IMG/VR virus record: IMGVR_UViG_3300042566_000614
Coordinates: 1-39,916 of that record
Length of the DNA: 39,916 nt
From: a virus
Direction: 5' to 3' (one strand)
The notes under the pieces were generated by a model. It saw only the letters and a program-made list of their open reading frames with translations. It had not been told where the DNA came from and did not search any database. Numbering within the stretch: position 1 is the stretch's first letter; every line of letters starts with the position of its first letter. The position numbers and the translations under genes are program-made. Below, one piece after another: positions 24,218-32,270 of this stretch.

Positions 24218-24577
24218 ATGATCGGATCATTTATCGCTGTCCTGTTCCTGTGCCGTGAATTGGCGCACCGCGAACATCTCCGAACCACCAGTTACGCCCA
24301 GCACATGGCCTTGGCGGCTTTCTACGAAGGCATCGTTGAACTGGCGGATTCTCTGGCCGAGATGTACCAAGGCCGTCATGGCGTCATCGCCAATATCCCC
24401 CTTATGCCTGCTGGCCAAACCGGCAACATCATCGACGTGCTGGCCAAGTACCTTCAGTGGATTGAGGACAACCGGTATGAGGCCGTGGCGAAAACCGATA
24501 CGGCTTTGCAAAACCAGATCGACGAGATCGTATCGTTATATCTGACAACGCTGTACAAACTTCGCACGTTGAAATAA
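24218..24577 (+). CDS. DUF5856-like helical protein
   Basis: 119 residues with ATG at 24218 preceded by AAAGGA. Helical, with 'REHLRTTSYAQHMALAAFYEGIVELADSLAEMYQGRHG' (written here across two helices) in the pattern of phage proteins of the DUF5856 type, which resemble four-helix ferritin/Dps-like bundles. No clear metal-binding ligand pair can be assigned by eye. It lies at the end of the tail module before lysis genes. Confidence 0.75.
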   Translation: MIGSFIAVLFLCRELAHREHLRTTSYAQHMALAAFYEGIVELADSLAEMYQGRHGVIANIPLMPAGQTGNIIDVLAKYLQWIEDNRYEAVAKTDTALQNQIDEIVSLYLTTLYKLRTLK

Positions 24578-24587
24578 GGGGACAAGC

Positions 24588-25274
24588 ATGACGGCTCAAC
24601 GCGAACGCCACATCTTCCGGTCAGCCTATAACGCCAATGCGGGCACGACACCGGCCACCGTCTGGCCAAAGAATACGCTGTACGTGTTCCCCACGGCGGC
24701 CTCCAAGATGACCCTGTACAGCACCGCTGCGGGCGATATAGGCCAGCTTGTACTTATCGAGGGGCTGGACGCCAACTACGTCGAGCAAAGCGAAGTCTTG
24801 CCTCTGGCCGGTCAAACCGGTTCGCTCACGGCCCTGTCCTACCTGCGTATCAACAACATGACGGTCCTCACCGACAGCCCCCAAGGCAACATCTCGCTGG
24901 GCACAGGGACCGCTACAGGAGGCATCCCGGCCAACACCTACGGCTATATCGCGGCAGGCGACAATAATGACTCCACGGGCGTTTACACCGTGCCCGCAGG
25001 CTGGACATTGAACCTGATGATGGGTTCCATCTCGGCCGGGGGCTCTACCGGCGCTCAAGCCGTCACCGCAGATTTCCGCAGCAAGCTGGCCGGTGTCGAT
25101 TATTTGACAGCCAAGATCGTGCTGGCCAATTCTTTCCAGCCCTACCCGTACAACCCGGAGCTTGAGATACCGTCCAAGACCGATGTGTACGTCAACGCCT
25201 ACACCTCGTCGAACACGGCCCTTGTGGCAACCACGTTCAACGGCACCCTCAATAAAAACTCACTCGCAGGTTGA
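24588..25274 (+). CDS. Putative virion protein, 228 aa
   Basis: Beta-rich and threonine/asparagine-rich, with repeats of short strands: 'DANYVEQSEVLPLAGQTG', 'SYLRINNMTVL' and 'GYIAAGDNNDS'. I recall similar 'NYVEQSE...L.G' and 'SYLRINR' patterns in structural proteins of marine phages; role unknown, possibly a capsid decoration or fibre protein. AAGGGGAC precedes the ATG. It comes just before the lysis genes. Confidence 0.7.
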   Translation: MTAQRERHIFRSAYNANAGTTPATVWPKNTLYVFPTAASKMTLYSTAAGDIGQLVLIEGLDANYVEQSEVLPLAGQTGSLTALSYLRINNMTVLTDSPQGNISLGTGTATGGIPANTYGYIAAGDNNDSTGVYTVPAGWTLNLMMGSISAGGSTGAQAVTADFRSKLAGVDYLTAKIVLANSFQPYPYNPELEIPSKTDVYVNAYTSSNTALVATTFNGTLNKNSLAG

Positions 25275-25276
25275 AC

Positions 25277-25492
25277 ATGGCTCCTGAGCACTCTGACACT
25301 GTTGCTGTGGCCGCTACAAAGGCCGTACCCCCTGTCACCGTTTCATTGGCCACCATCATGGGTATGCAGGTGAGCGAATTGGTCTTGTGGGCCACGCTGA
25401 TCTACACCGTGTTGCTCATCGCCAAAACCGCATACCAGTTTTATCAGGCTATCAAGGCTTCCCGAAAGGTGGTGCCGTATGTCAGCGAATGA
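25277..25492 (+). CDS. Putative small holin, 71 aa
   Basis: From the ATG at 25277 (MAPEHSDTVAV). One strong transmembrane segment near residues 32-55 ('ELVLWATLIYTVLLIAKTAY') with a basic C-terminal tail ('KASRKVVPYVSE'). This looks like a class II/III small holin or a holin regulator. It lies immediately upstream of a second, 3TM-type holin gene that overlaps it by 14 bases. No signal peptide cleavage site is evident. Holin is inferred from position and topology. Confidence 0.6.
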   Translation: MAPEHSDTVAVAATKAVPPVTVSLATIMGMQVSELVLWATLIYTVLLIAKTAYQFYQAIKASRKVVPYVSE

Positions 25493-25871
25493 CCCCGTAA
25501 CCGCTGCGCTCAATCTGGGGCTGGCCGTCGTTGATCGGCTTTTTCCCAACCCGCAGGAAGCGGCCAATGCCAAGTTGAAACTCATTGAGATGCAGCAGAC
25601 CGGCGAACTGGCGCTCCTAACGGCCTCGGCCCAAGTCATCACGGCTGAAGCCAATTCCCAATCTTGGATCACCCGTAGCTGGCGCCCCATCCTCATGCTG
25701 ACCTTCGGAGCCCTGATTGTGGCCAGGTGGCTGGGCTGGACATCCCCGGGCCTGACTGAGGCCGAATACCTCAAGCTGTGGGACATTGTTGAACTGGGCA
25801 TTGGCGGTTACACCATTGGCCGCAGCGTCGAAACGGTGGCCACCACGGTCTCGCAGGCGCTCAAGAAATGA
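25479..25871 (+). CDS. Holin, 3TM family
   Basis: 130 residues. N-terminal helical part ('DPVTAALNLGLAVVDRLFPNP'), then a segment 'EANSQSWITRSWRPILMLTFGALIVARWLGW' characteristic of the Holin_3TMs type (here given in two parts: the ITRSWRP motif and the following membrane helix), and a second hydrophobic helix near 100-118. It likely makes membrane lesions that release the endolysin. Ribosome binding site AAAGGTGG overlaps the end of the preceding gene; its stop overlaps the endolysin start (ATGA). Confidence 0.85.
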   Translation: MSANDPVTAALNLGLAVVDRLFPNPQEAANAKLKLIEMQQTGELALLTASAQVITAEANSQSWITRSWRPILMLTFGALIVARWLGWTSPGLTEAEYLKLWDIVELGIGGYTIGRSVETVATTVSQALKK

Positions 25872-26353
25872 CCCAACTGACCCCGCACTTCACGCTCGAC
25901 GAGTTCACCCGGTCGGATTACGCCCGCGCTCACGGCATTGACAATACACTGCCGGATGACCTGCTGGAGACCGCTCGGTCCACCGCCCAGATGCTTGAGC
26001 GAATCAGAACGCTCCTGAGCACGATTTCTGGCAAGGACGTACCTATCCGTGTATCCAGTGCTTGGAGGTGCTTGGCGCTCGATCTGGCCATCCGCAAGCG
26101 GGCAAAACCGGGGGACCACTCCAAGATGCTGGCCGTGGACTTCACCGCCCCCGCTTTTGGCACCCCGTTTCAGATCGCCAAGACCTTGGCCCCGGCCATC
26201 TCGACCATCGGGATCGGCCAGTTGATCTACGAGCACCCCGTCCCGGGCAGAGAGTGGGTTCATGTGTCCAGCCGCATGCCCGAAAAGGTCATGAATCGGG
26301 TCATCACAATCTCTCCTGACGGCCCGATGCTGGGCATTCAGCCACCGGCCTGA
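25868..26353 (+). CDS. Endolysin, peptidase M15 type
   Basis: 161 residues. Zinc peptidase that cuts peptidoglycan cross-links (D-Ala-D-Ala carboxypeptidase-like fold). Visible ligands: His84 in 'GDHSKM', Asp91 in 'LAVDFTA' and His132 in 'EWVHVS', the expected HxxxxxxD and C-terminal H of M15. Start by ATGA overlap with the holin. The C-terminus overlaps the next gene on the other strand by 16 bases. No Rz/Rz1 spanin gene is visible nearby. Confidence 0.9.
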   Translation: MTQLTPHFTLDEFTRSDYARAHGIDNTLPDDLLETARSTAQMLERIRTLLSTISGKDVPIRVSSAWRCLALDLAIRKRAKPGDHSKMLAVDFTAPAFGTPFQIAKTLAPAISTIGIGQLIYEHPVPGREWVHVSSRMPEKVMNRVITISPDGPMLGIQPPA

Positions 26354-26652
26354 CCTTTCTCCTGCGCCACCATGCGCTCACCGAAGAACACGACCTTCTC
26401 AGCGTCGTATAGGCCGTCTTTGTAGCCTTCTTTGGCTTTGCCCAGCGTCCGGGCGGCACAGCGCCGCCATATCGCCTTGAACGCATTTCCTTCGGCAAAG
26501 GTCATTCCCAGTGCTTCAATGATGTCGTTGCATTCGGCTGAATATGGCGGAAAGTCTTTCGACGTGGGCCTGTCAATCCACACACGGTAATAACTCACAC
26601 TCTTGCCGGTGTATTCGGGTTTTGGTGTAGGTGCTGGGCGTGAATGTTCCAC
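26338..26652 (-). CDS. Conserved phage protein, DUF3310-like by pattern
   Basis: 104 residues, GTG start at 26652 with AAAGGAG six bases upstream; the preceding stop is one base away, so translation is linked. The segment 'PYSAECNDIIEALGMTFAEGNAFKAIWRR' (written across two helices) resembles the 'ALG...GNA.KYIWR' signature of phage DUF3310-type proteins, but I am unsure. A tryptophan/arginine-rich helix and 'DGLYDAEKVVFFGERM' follow. It is the last gene of the early operon; it overlaps the endolysin end convergently. Confidence 0.7.
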   Translation of the reverse strand: MEHSRPAPTPKPEYTGKSVSYYRVWIDRPTSKDFPPYSAECNDIIEALGMTFAEGNAFKAIWRRCAARTLGKAKEGYKDGLYDAEKVVFFGERMVAQEKGQAGG

Positions 26653-26653
26653 C

Positions 26654-27229
26654 TCATTCTCCTTTCAGGATGTGCTTGTAGCTGTCGATAAACGCTTTGC
26701 TCCATGACGTGTGCGTGCCCGTTTCAGGGAACTGGCCGGGGCCAAGCTGTCGATAAAAGAAATCACGGATAGTGAAGCTGTCATAACCGGCTGCGCACAG
26801 GCGCTGGCCAAGCGGTCCATACCACTCATCGAGTTTCTGGATAGCGGCCAGTTGGTATCCAACGACCATGCCGTCCGTGGGGCAGTTGTAATAGTGCTTG
26901 GGCTCGTCGCGCCACTCAAACAACGGTGGAACATAGACATGGCCAAACCGTTTGAGCAGGCGGTTCATGTACACCCAAAGTCCATGCTGGCCAAACTGCG
27001 TGATGCGCGAAGGCTCCGTGCTCAGTCGCTTCTCGTACAACTCACAATGCCCGTTGATAAAAATAACGCTACGACGACCGGCCATGCAGCAGGCCATAAA
27101 GATGCGCTCACGCACTTCCTCCCAGTTGTCATCAACGATATGCGCAGTCTTGAAGTCGCCAATCGGGCTGATAACTTCCACCGCTTTTGTGCCATGCGGC
27201 AGTAGCTGGACAATCAATGCGTCTTTCAT
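26654..27229 (-). CDS. Hypothetical protein, 191 aa
   Basis: No family recognised. Contains 'FINGHCELYEKRL', aromatic-rich C-terminal half with 'DEWYGPLGQRLCAAG' and 'FFYRQLGPGQFPETG', soluble, no membrane segment. The ATG overlaps the stop of the helicase gene (ATGA at 27226-27229), so it is probably produced with the helicase. A partner or regulator of the replication enzymes is a guess by position. Confidence 0.65.
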   Translation of the reverse strand: MKDALIVQLLPHGTKAVEVISPIGDFKTAHIVDDNWEEVRERIFMACCMAGRRSVIFINGHCELYEKRLSTEPSRITQFGQHGLWVYMNRLLKRFGHVYVPPLFEWRDEPKHYYNCPTDGMVVGYQLAAIQKLDEWYGPLGQRLCAAGYDSFTIRDFFYRQLGPGQFPETGTHTSWSKAFIDSYKHILKGE

Positions 27230-28641
27230 TTCAATAACTCCTGTGCTTCACGATAATCTTTCAACAATTTGATCATGCGCCGTTCATTGGTCTGGCGTTC
27301 ACGCTGCACGGCCAGCATGACCTCATCGACGGTATCACGCGCCGCGATGTACTTGTACATAACGTGATCACGCAATCCGACCTGCCGGGACGCGCCGATA
27401 CGCTCTTTGACCTGTGCATAGGCCTCGCGGCCCCACAGCATGGAATAAAACACCAGCGTGTTACCACCTGTTTGCAGGTTCAGCCCGTGCCCGCCACTTT
27501 GCGGATGAACAAACATCACCGGGTATTTACCGGCATTCCAGTCTTCCTGCATCTGGTCAAACTTCTTACCCTTAACGCCCGTAATGTTCGGAGCCTTCGG
27601 GAAAGCCTTTTGTAATTGCTCCAGATCGGGCTTGAACCAGTAGGCCACCAGCACGTTACCGGACACACCGTCAATGATCTCTTTCAGGGCTTCGATCTTG
27701 GCGTCATGCGTGACGTGCGTTATCCGTGCACCCTTATCGTCTTCAAGGTAGATTTTGCCGTTGGCCATCTGCCAGCACTTGGACGATAACGATGCAGCCG
27801 ACAAAGCCTCTGTCGAGCCCGCCGACAACTCCAGGAACATTTCCTTTTCGAGGTCTTGATACATCTTGCGGGCTTTGGGCGGCAGATCAACCCATACGGT
27901 TTCCTCGATAACTTCTGGCAACTCCAGCCAGTCCTCGGCCCGCATGGTCAGCACGATGTCCGAGATGAGCGCCGTTATCTTTTCGGCCGCGTCTTCGTCG
28001 GGTGTGTAGCCATATCCCATGTACCCGGACGGGCTGAAGAACCGGCTACGGAAACGGTCCACCTGTTGGCCAAGCCGCTGGCCCTCGTCGAGGATGTAGA
28101 TTTGCGCCCACAAGTCGAGCAGGCTTTTCGGGGCCGGTGTGCCCGTGGCGATGTAACGACGCTTGAACTTCTTGACGTGCCAACGCAGGACACCGAACCG
28201 GGTCTTGGCGGCAGGCGTCTTGAACATGCTGGACTCGTCGATCAGCAGCACGTCATACGGCCAGTCGTCTTTCTTCTTGTGTTTGGCCTTGAGCGTATGC
28301 AGCAGCCAGTACAGTTGCTCGACGTTGACGATATGAATCTGGGCATTCGATTGCAGGGCCAGCAGGCGTGCCCGTTCATCACCCATGATGAGTTTGAACG
28401 TCATGCCGCGCAGGTGTGCCCATTTCTTGGCCTCCTGACGCCACACGCCCTGTGCCGGACGCAGCGGGGCCACCAGCAGCACCCGTTTGATCTTGCCATC
28501 GTCGAACAGGTCTTTCAGGGCCGTGAGGAAGCTGACAGTCTTGCCGAGGCCCATGTCGAGAAACAACCCGGCTTGCGGGTGGGACTTAATAAAGTCAACG
28601 GCGCGAGTCTGGTACTTGCGCAGGTCTTTGCGGAATAACAC
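27226..28641 (-). CDS. SNF2-type DNA helicase/translocase
   Basis: 471 residues with a GTG start at 28641 preceded by AAAGGAAC. A superfamily II ATPase likely acting in replication or recombination. Walker A 'DMGLGKT' (29-35), Walker B/DEAH-like 'LLIDESSMF' (Asp135-Glu136), motif III-type 'ATGTPAPKSLLDLW', and a second RecA domain with 'VAYWFKPDLEQL', 'SGGHGLNLQ' and 'ERIGASRQVG'. It lies downstream of a duplicated promoter-leader module. Intact. Confidence 0.93.
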   Translation of the reverse strand: MLFRKDLRKYQTRAVDFIKSHPQAGLFLDMGLGKTVSFLTALKDLFDDGKIKRVLLVAPLRPAQGVWRQEAKKWAHLRGMTFKLIMGDERARLLALQSNAQIHIVNVEQLYWLLHTLKAKHKKKDDWPYDVLLIDESSMFKTPAAKTRFGVLRWHVKKFKRRYIATGTPAPKSLLDLWAQIYILDEGQRLGQQVDRFRSRFFSPSGYMGYGYTPDEDAAEKITALISDIVLTMRAEDWLELPEVIEETVWVDLPPKARKMYQDLEKEMFLELSAGSTEALSAASLSSKCWQMANGKIYLEDDKGARITHVTHDAKIEALKEIIDGVSGNVLVAYWFKPDLEQLQKAFPKAPNITGVKGKKFDQMQEDWNAGKYPVMFVHPQSGGHGLNLQTGGNTLVFYSMLWGREAYAQVKERIGASRQVGLRDHVMYKYIAARDTVDEVMLAVQRERQTNERRMIKLLKDYREAQELLK

Positions 28642-28644
28642 TGG

Positions 28645-28688
28645 GTTCCTTTCACTGAACGGGTTTTATCTTATCACAAATAAAAACC
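28645..28688 (-). promoter_or_regulatory. Early promoter-leader module, copy A
   Basis: On the minus strand: GGTTTTTAT (28688-28680), TTGTGA, TAAGAT (28673-28668) as a -10 box with an upstream TG (extended -10: TGA then TAAGAT), then 7 bases, then GTTCAGTGAAAGGAAC (28660-28645). The last block supplies the ribosome binding site for the helicase GTG at 28641. The same arrangement occurs at 36492-36536. It overlaps the 3' end of the VRR-NUC gene. Confidence 0.6.
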
Positions 28689-28963
28689 GAGTCCACATCT
28701 TTTTTCGTCAGACAGACAAAGACCTTAAAGCCCAACTTACGCAACATACCGTGTATGCGCTCTTGCAGGGGCTCAAACTTACCGCCCTTGGGCCGCTTGA
28801 ACTCGATAAAGACAACGACGCCCCCGGGCAACAGGCAAAGCCGGTCTGGCCAGCCCCGCATGAATCTCAGCTTTATGGCGTGACCGCCAAGACCCTTGAC
28901 GACCTTGACGCCATAGTCCTCGATAACGCTCTCTCGCGTCAGTCTTTCTTGTACCGGTCGCAC
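28652..28963 (-). CDS. VRR-NUC nuclease
   Basis: 103 residues from a GTG at 28963 (AAAGGG close upstream); the frame is open to 29017, but that part lies within the polymerase gene. A PD-(D/E)XK-type nuclease, structure-specific. The motif 'GWPDRLCLLPGGVVVFIEFKRP' holds the GxPD, and 'EFK' (Glu then Lys) catalytic signature, followed by Gln in 'PLQERIHG'. Overlaps the polymerase C-terminus by 25 bases. VRR-NUC next to SNF2 helicase and PolA is a common phage arrangement, probably for recombination or Holliday junction resolution. Confidence 0.88.
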   Translation of the reverse strand: MRPVQERLTRESVIEDYGVKVVKGLGGHAIKLRFMRGWPDRLCLLPGGVVVFIEFKRPKGGKFEPLQERIHGMLRKLGFKVFVCLTKKDVDSVFICDKIKPVQ

Positions 28964-30918
28964 ACAAAACCCTTTGCAGCCAACGGCGCACCATCCAGCC
29001 AATCGGGCAGATCGCACACCAGCAATTCCAGTTCCTTGATGTTGCCCGTGCCCTTATCGCGCAGTGTGATGATTTCGTCATGCACCGTGCCGATGACCGG
29101 GTATTCGGCCTTCTCGGCGTTGTACATGCCCTCCATCATCCCATCGCGGGCCACGGCCTGAATGATGTTTTCGATGAGCTTGCCGCCATAGGTCTTTTCG
29201 CGCACCCATTTGCCCATGTACTCCGTGGCAAAGCTGATCTCATGGGCTGGCTTGTCGTAACGCATGACCGGCACAGCGCGGGCGTATGGATAACGCAACT
29301 CACGGCCTGACGGCAACTTGACGCACAGCCAGTGGCTGCGCATGTAGAACTCGCACTTCAATCCGCGTGTGACATGTCCCGGATTGCGAATGGCCTGCAC
29401 CACCAACGTCTCCACGGTCTTCCAACTCGCCACAATGTTGGGATGCTCTTTGCGATAAGTCCGAACAGCGGACATGGCAAATTCGGGTTCAATGACCAGA
29501 CCCAAGTTGGCGCAGTAGTCCACGAACTTTGTGCCGCCAAGACCATAGCCGCAACCCAGCACCAAGTTTTTACCGATACGGCGTTGCTCGTCCGATACGT
29601 CTTCGTATCTGATCTTCCACAGCTTCGCGGCCATGACCTTATACACGTCGAGGCCGTTGCGGTAGGCTTCTAGGATTTCATTCTCGCCGGTCAGCCAAGC
29701 CAACAGTCGCGCTTCAATGGCCGTGTAGTCAACGACATAAAACTCTTTGCCTTCTGGCGCCTTGATAAAGCCGCGCATGCACTGGCTGATCATATCAACC
29801 GGGTCGGTGTACAACAGTGTCAAAGCATCGGCTTTATCTTCAGCGGTGAAGTCGTTACCGAGGATGTCAAAAATCTGATCGCGTTGCCAGTCCTTGAGCA
29901 TGCCCCGAATAAAGTTGTGGGGCTGCACCAAACGGCCAGAGTATCGCGCCGTATGCGCACCGTGGTAGAGAAACCCGCCCTGCACAACCCAATCGTCCGG
30001 ATCGGCGCACATGGACATGGCCAACAGCTTTTTCGTGCTGGCCTTGCTGGACGAGATGCGCAGTTCCAGCAGGCGCCGGGTCTTCGGGTCCAAGTCGTGC
30101 TCTTTGAGCACCGTGCGTACCGTTTCTGCCCGCAGATTGGCCAGGTCAATGCCTTGGGCCTCAAAGTGCTCCAGCAACTTGGCCACCTGCGTGGCTTTGA
30201 TACCCCCGGTGAGTTTGGCAACCTCGGCGGCGTTGCGTTGCTCCAGCACGTCGAGCACGGCCATGGTCTTGCGCACCAACGGAATGTCGATAGGCAGGCC
30301 ACGGTCGTTCATGTGCATGTCAAGTCTGAAGAACATCTGTTCGCGCTTGCGCAGGTCCGGCAATGCGGCATCCAAGGCCATCTCACCATACACGTCGTCG
30401 CGGCAATACTGGATGAATTTCTGGAACTCATCTGGCCGGTCTTGCGGCATGACCCGCGTGCTGGCGTCTTTTTTCGTGGGCTTGCGCGGCACGCTGAAAA
30501 TCTTGATGAGCCGTGTGCCCTCGGGGTTTTTCTTTACCTCGCAGCCAGCGGCATGCAGGGATTTATCGAGGGATCGGGGTAGGCCGGACGCTGCGGCTTT
30601 GGCGGCAGTGCAGACCCACTGTTTTTTGTCGATGTCGGGAATCTCGGGGTGTTGCCGTTTCAATGCGTGTTGCCACACCAGCCGTTCAAAGTTGGCGTTA
30701 TGTGCGCCGATCTTGCCGCCCTGCCGGATATACAGCATCAACGCTTCGGGCGGGGATTCCTCCAACGGCAACCATGTACGGACACCGTGCAACCCGGGCA
30801 ACCAGTAGCAGGCGATAAGGACTTCGGTGGAGGGATGGCGGGCATACCGGTGTGCCCCTACCTTGCGTATGTCGATGGTGCTGAAAGTTTCAAAGTCAAG
30901 GTGTGCGATATTGGACAT
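28939..30918 (-). CDS. DNA polymerase I-type (family A), phage replicative
   Basis: 659 residues. Replicates phage DNA. 3'-5' exonuclease at the N-terminus: Asp8/Glu10 in 'LDFET', 'HNANFE' (73-78), 'YCRDD' (171-175). Polymerase domain: motif A 'VVDYTAIEAR' with Asp397, motif B 'RRIGKNLVLGCGYG' (Arg446-447, Lys450, Tyr458), motif C His613-Asp614-Glu615. No 5'-3' exonuclease domain, as usual for siphophage enzymes. The ATG at 30918 has GGAGG upstream, and lies just after a terminator. Its last residues overlap the VRR-NUC start. Confidence 0.95.
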   Translation of the reverse strand: MSNIAHLDFETFSTIDIRKVGAHRYARHPSTEVLIACYWLPGLHGVRTWLPLEESPPEALMLYIRQGGKIGAHNANFERLVWQHALKRQHPEIPDIDKKQWVCTAAKAAASGLPRSLDKSLHAAGCEVKKNPEGTRLIKIFSVPRKPTKKDASTRVMPQDRPDEFQKFIQYCRDDVYGEMALDAALPDLRKREQMFFRLDMHMNDRGLPIDIPLVRKTMAVLDVLEQRNAAEVAKLTGGIKATQVAKLLEHFEAQGIDLANLRAETVRTVLKEHDLDPKTRRLLELRISSSKASTKKLLAMSMCADPDDWVVQGGFLYHGAHTARYSGRLVQPHNFIRGMLKDWQRDQIFDILGNDFTAEDKADALTLLYTDPVDMISQCMRGFIKAPEGKEFYVVDYTAIEARLLAWLTGENEILEAYRNGLDVYKVMAAKLWKIRYEDVSDEQRRIGKNLVLGCGYGLGGTKFVDYCANLGLVIEPEFAMSAVRTYRKEHPNIVASWKTVETLVVQAIRNPGHVTRGLKCEFYMRSHWLCVKLPSGRELRYPYARAVPVMRYDKPAHEISFATEYMGKWVREKTYGGKLIENIIQAVARDGMMEGMYNAEKAEYPVIGTVHDEIITLRDKGTGNIKELELLVCDLPDWLDGAPLAAKGFVCDRYKKD

Positions 30919-30935
30919 GGGAGCCTCCGGGCAAA

Positions 30936-30967
30936 TAAAAACCCCCGAACCTTGACAGGAACGGGGG
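30936..30967 (-). terminator. Intrinsic terminator before the polymerase gene
   Basis: On the minus strand CCCCCG (30967-30962), an internal loop plus TGTCAA, CGGGGG (30947-30942), then TTTTTATTTG. It stands between the histone H1-like gene and the polymerase, in the direction of the early operon, so it would reduce polymerase transcription from upstream. The polymerase ribosome binding site begins immediately after the U tract. This stretch also contains one GGTTTTTAT element. Confidence 0.7.
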
Positions 30968-30983
30968 CTGGCGCTGGGTCCGG

Positions 30984-31574
30984 TCAGACCGGATGAGCGA
31001 ACATGCCGTGCTTGCGGCTGGTGCCCGGGACGAGTTTGATCGTACCAGCACGCTCCATGCCGTACAGCACACGGCGCAACTTGCGGCTGTGGATTTCCAG
31101 CTTGGCGGCCAGGTCACGACTGTTGGTGGGCTTGCGCACCAGTTGCTTGATGCGCTTGCTCAGGGCTTCGCGCTCACCGTCAGCGAAGACGATGAACTCT
31201 TGAGGCCGTGCGGTCGTCTTAGCCGGAGCCTTGGCGGCGGGCTTTGCAGCCGCTTTCTTGGCGGGAGCAGGGGTAGCCTTGGCCGGGGCTTTTTTCGCAG
31301 CCACAGGCTTGGATTTGGCCTTTGCCGGGGCTTTCTTGGCCGGAGCCTTGGCGGCGGGCTTGGCCTTGGCGGCGGGCTTGGATTTGGCCTTTGCCGGGGC
31401 TTTCTTGGCCGGAGCCTTGGCGGCGGGCTTGGCCTTGGCGGCGGGCTTGGCCTTCACAGGGGCTTTCTTGGCCGCAGGCTTGGCCTTGGCAGCGGACTTG
31501 GCCTCGGCAACAGGCTTTTCAGCTTTGGTGCCTTCCAGTTCGCCCAGCAGATCGTCGATGTCGGTGTTGCTCAT
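30984..31574 (-). CDS. Histone H1-like protein with winged helix
   Basis: 196 residues. Residues 1-20 are acidic; about 26-122 is almost wholly lysine/alanine/proline (KPAAK, APAKK repeats) like histone H1 or AlgP tails, and would be disordered and DNA-binding. Residues 126-196 ('REALSKRIKQLVRKPTNSRD', 'RRVLYGMERAGTIK') look like a winged-helix domain. It may organise phage or host DNA, or bind ssDNA/dsDNA at the fork. Two exact 69-bp tandem copies lie inside (31311-31448). The start has a weak GAAAGA site. Confidence 0.85.
   Translation of the reverse strand: MSNTDIDDLLGELEGTKAEKPVAEAKSAAKAKPAAKKAPVKAKPAAKAKPAAKAPAKKAPAKAKSKPAAKAKPAAKAPAKKAPAKAKSKPVAAKKAPAKATPAPAKKAAAKPAAKAPAKTTARPQEFIVFADGEREALSKRIKQLVRKPTNSRDLAAKLEIHSRKLRRVLYGMERAGTIKLVPGTSRKHGMFAHPV
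31311..31448 (-). repeat. 69-bp tandem duplication in the H1-like gene
   Basis: Two consecutive 69-bp copies (31311-31379 and 31380-31448), encoding residues 66-88 and 43-65 of the H1-like protein. Seen directly; they keep the reading frame. Length polymorphism among related phages is likely. Confidence 0.9.
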
Positions 31575-31600
31575 GTGATGTCTTTCATGTGGTTGGTGGA

Positions 31601-32218
31601 TTACAGGAGGTCGTCATCGTCCTCATCGTCGTCCTCACGGGCTTTGCCCTTGGCCTTCGATTTGGATTTGGACTTGGATGCGCCGAAGTCGTCTTCGGCA
31701 TTGGGGTTGCCCGCCAGACGCTCACCGTCACCGAGTTTCTGGATGTTCACCAGACCAAAAGCAACGCCCTTGGACTCGTTGTCGTATGCAAACGCTTTGC
31801 AGGACACACGGCATTTAACGCCCGAATAAAACTCGCTCTTGTCCATGATCGGATCGGCGTTCTCGTCGACGATGCCGGGACGGTCGGTCGATTTGAAGCT
31901 GACGAAGGTGCCGGGTTCCGTAAATGGGTAGCCGTTTTCTTCGTATTCCTCGTTGTCGCGGAAAGGCCAGTTGTATTTGCCCTTTTTCACACCGGCCGCA
32001 AAGTCCGGGCCGAAACGCTCAACGCCAACGGCTTTCGCTGCGGCCTTCAGTTCGGACAGGTCTGCGTCTTCATCGAAACACAGGACAAGCGAGTATTTCG
32101 GATCGCCAACGGGCTCACCTTTTTTGTTCGTCCGGGCCTTGGGGCTGTGAACGGTAACGAAACAGGCGGTGCCTTCGGGAGTGTGGAGTCGGGATGCTTT
32201 CGATTTGGTAGTAGCCAT
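31601..32218 (-). CDS. ssDNA-binding protein, DUF2815-like
   Basis: 205 residues. Beta-rich OB-like core: 'GTACFVTVHSPKARTNKKGEPVGDPKYS' region near 13-40 with a KYS strand, 'FAAGVKKGKYNWPFRDNEEYEENGY', and 'RPGIVDENADPIMDKSEFYSGVKCRVSCKAFAYDN'. Those are DUF2815 patterns (T7 gp2.5-like ssDNA-binding proteins); segments are quoted only in part. The C-terminus is acidic and ends DDDEDDDDLL, like SSB tails that recruit partner enzymes. It lies directly after the DUF2800 nuclease gene, the common pairing. Confidence 0.88.
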   Translation of the reverse strand: MATTKSKASRLHTPEGTACFVTVHSPKARTNKKGEPVGDPKYSLVLCFDEDADLSELKAAAKAVGVERFGPDFAAGVKKGKYNWPFRDNEEYEENGYPFTEPGTFVSFKSTDRPGIVDENADPIMDKSEFYSGVKCRVSCKAFAYDNESKGVAFGLVNIQKLGDGERLAGNPNAEDDFGASKSKSKSKAKGKAREDDDEDDDDLL

Positions 32219-32270
32219 TTGATTCTTTCAGTTCGGTTATGTTCAATCGGTTCGATTGGTCGTGTGGGTT

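Noticed and set aside
25277-26353. Rz/Rz1 spanin genes nested in the lysis block
   Set aside because: No frame shows both a signal-anchor coiled coil and a lipobox; not supported.
31231-31578. Alanine/leucine-rich open frames opposite the H1-like gene
   Set aside because: Complement of lysine/alanine-rich codons gives long open frames; no start signals and no conserved content.
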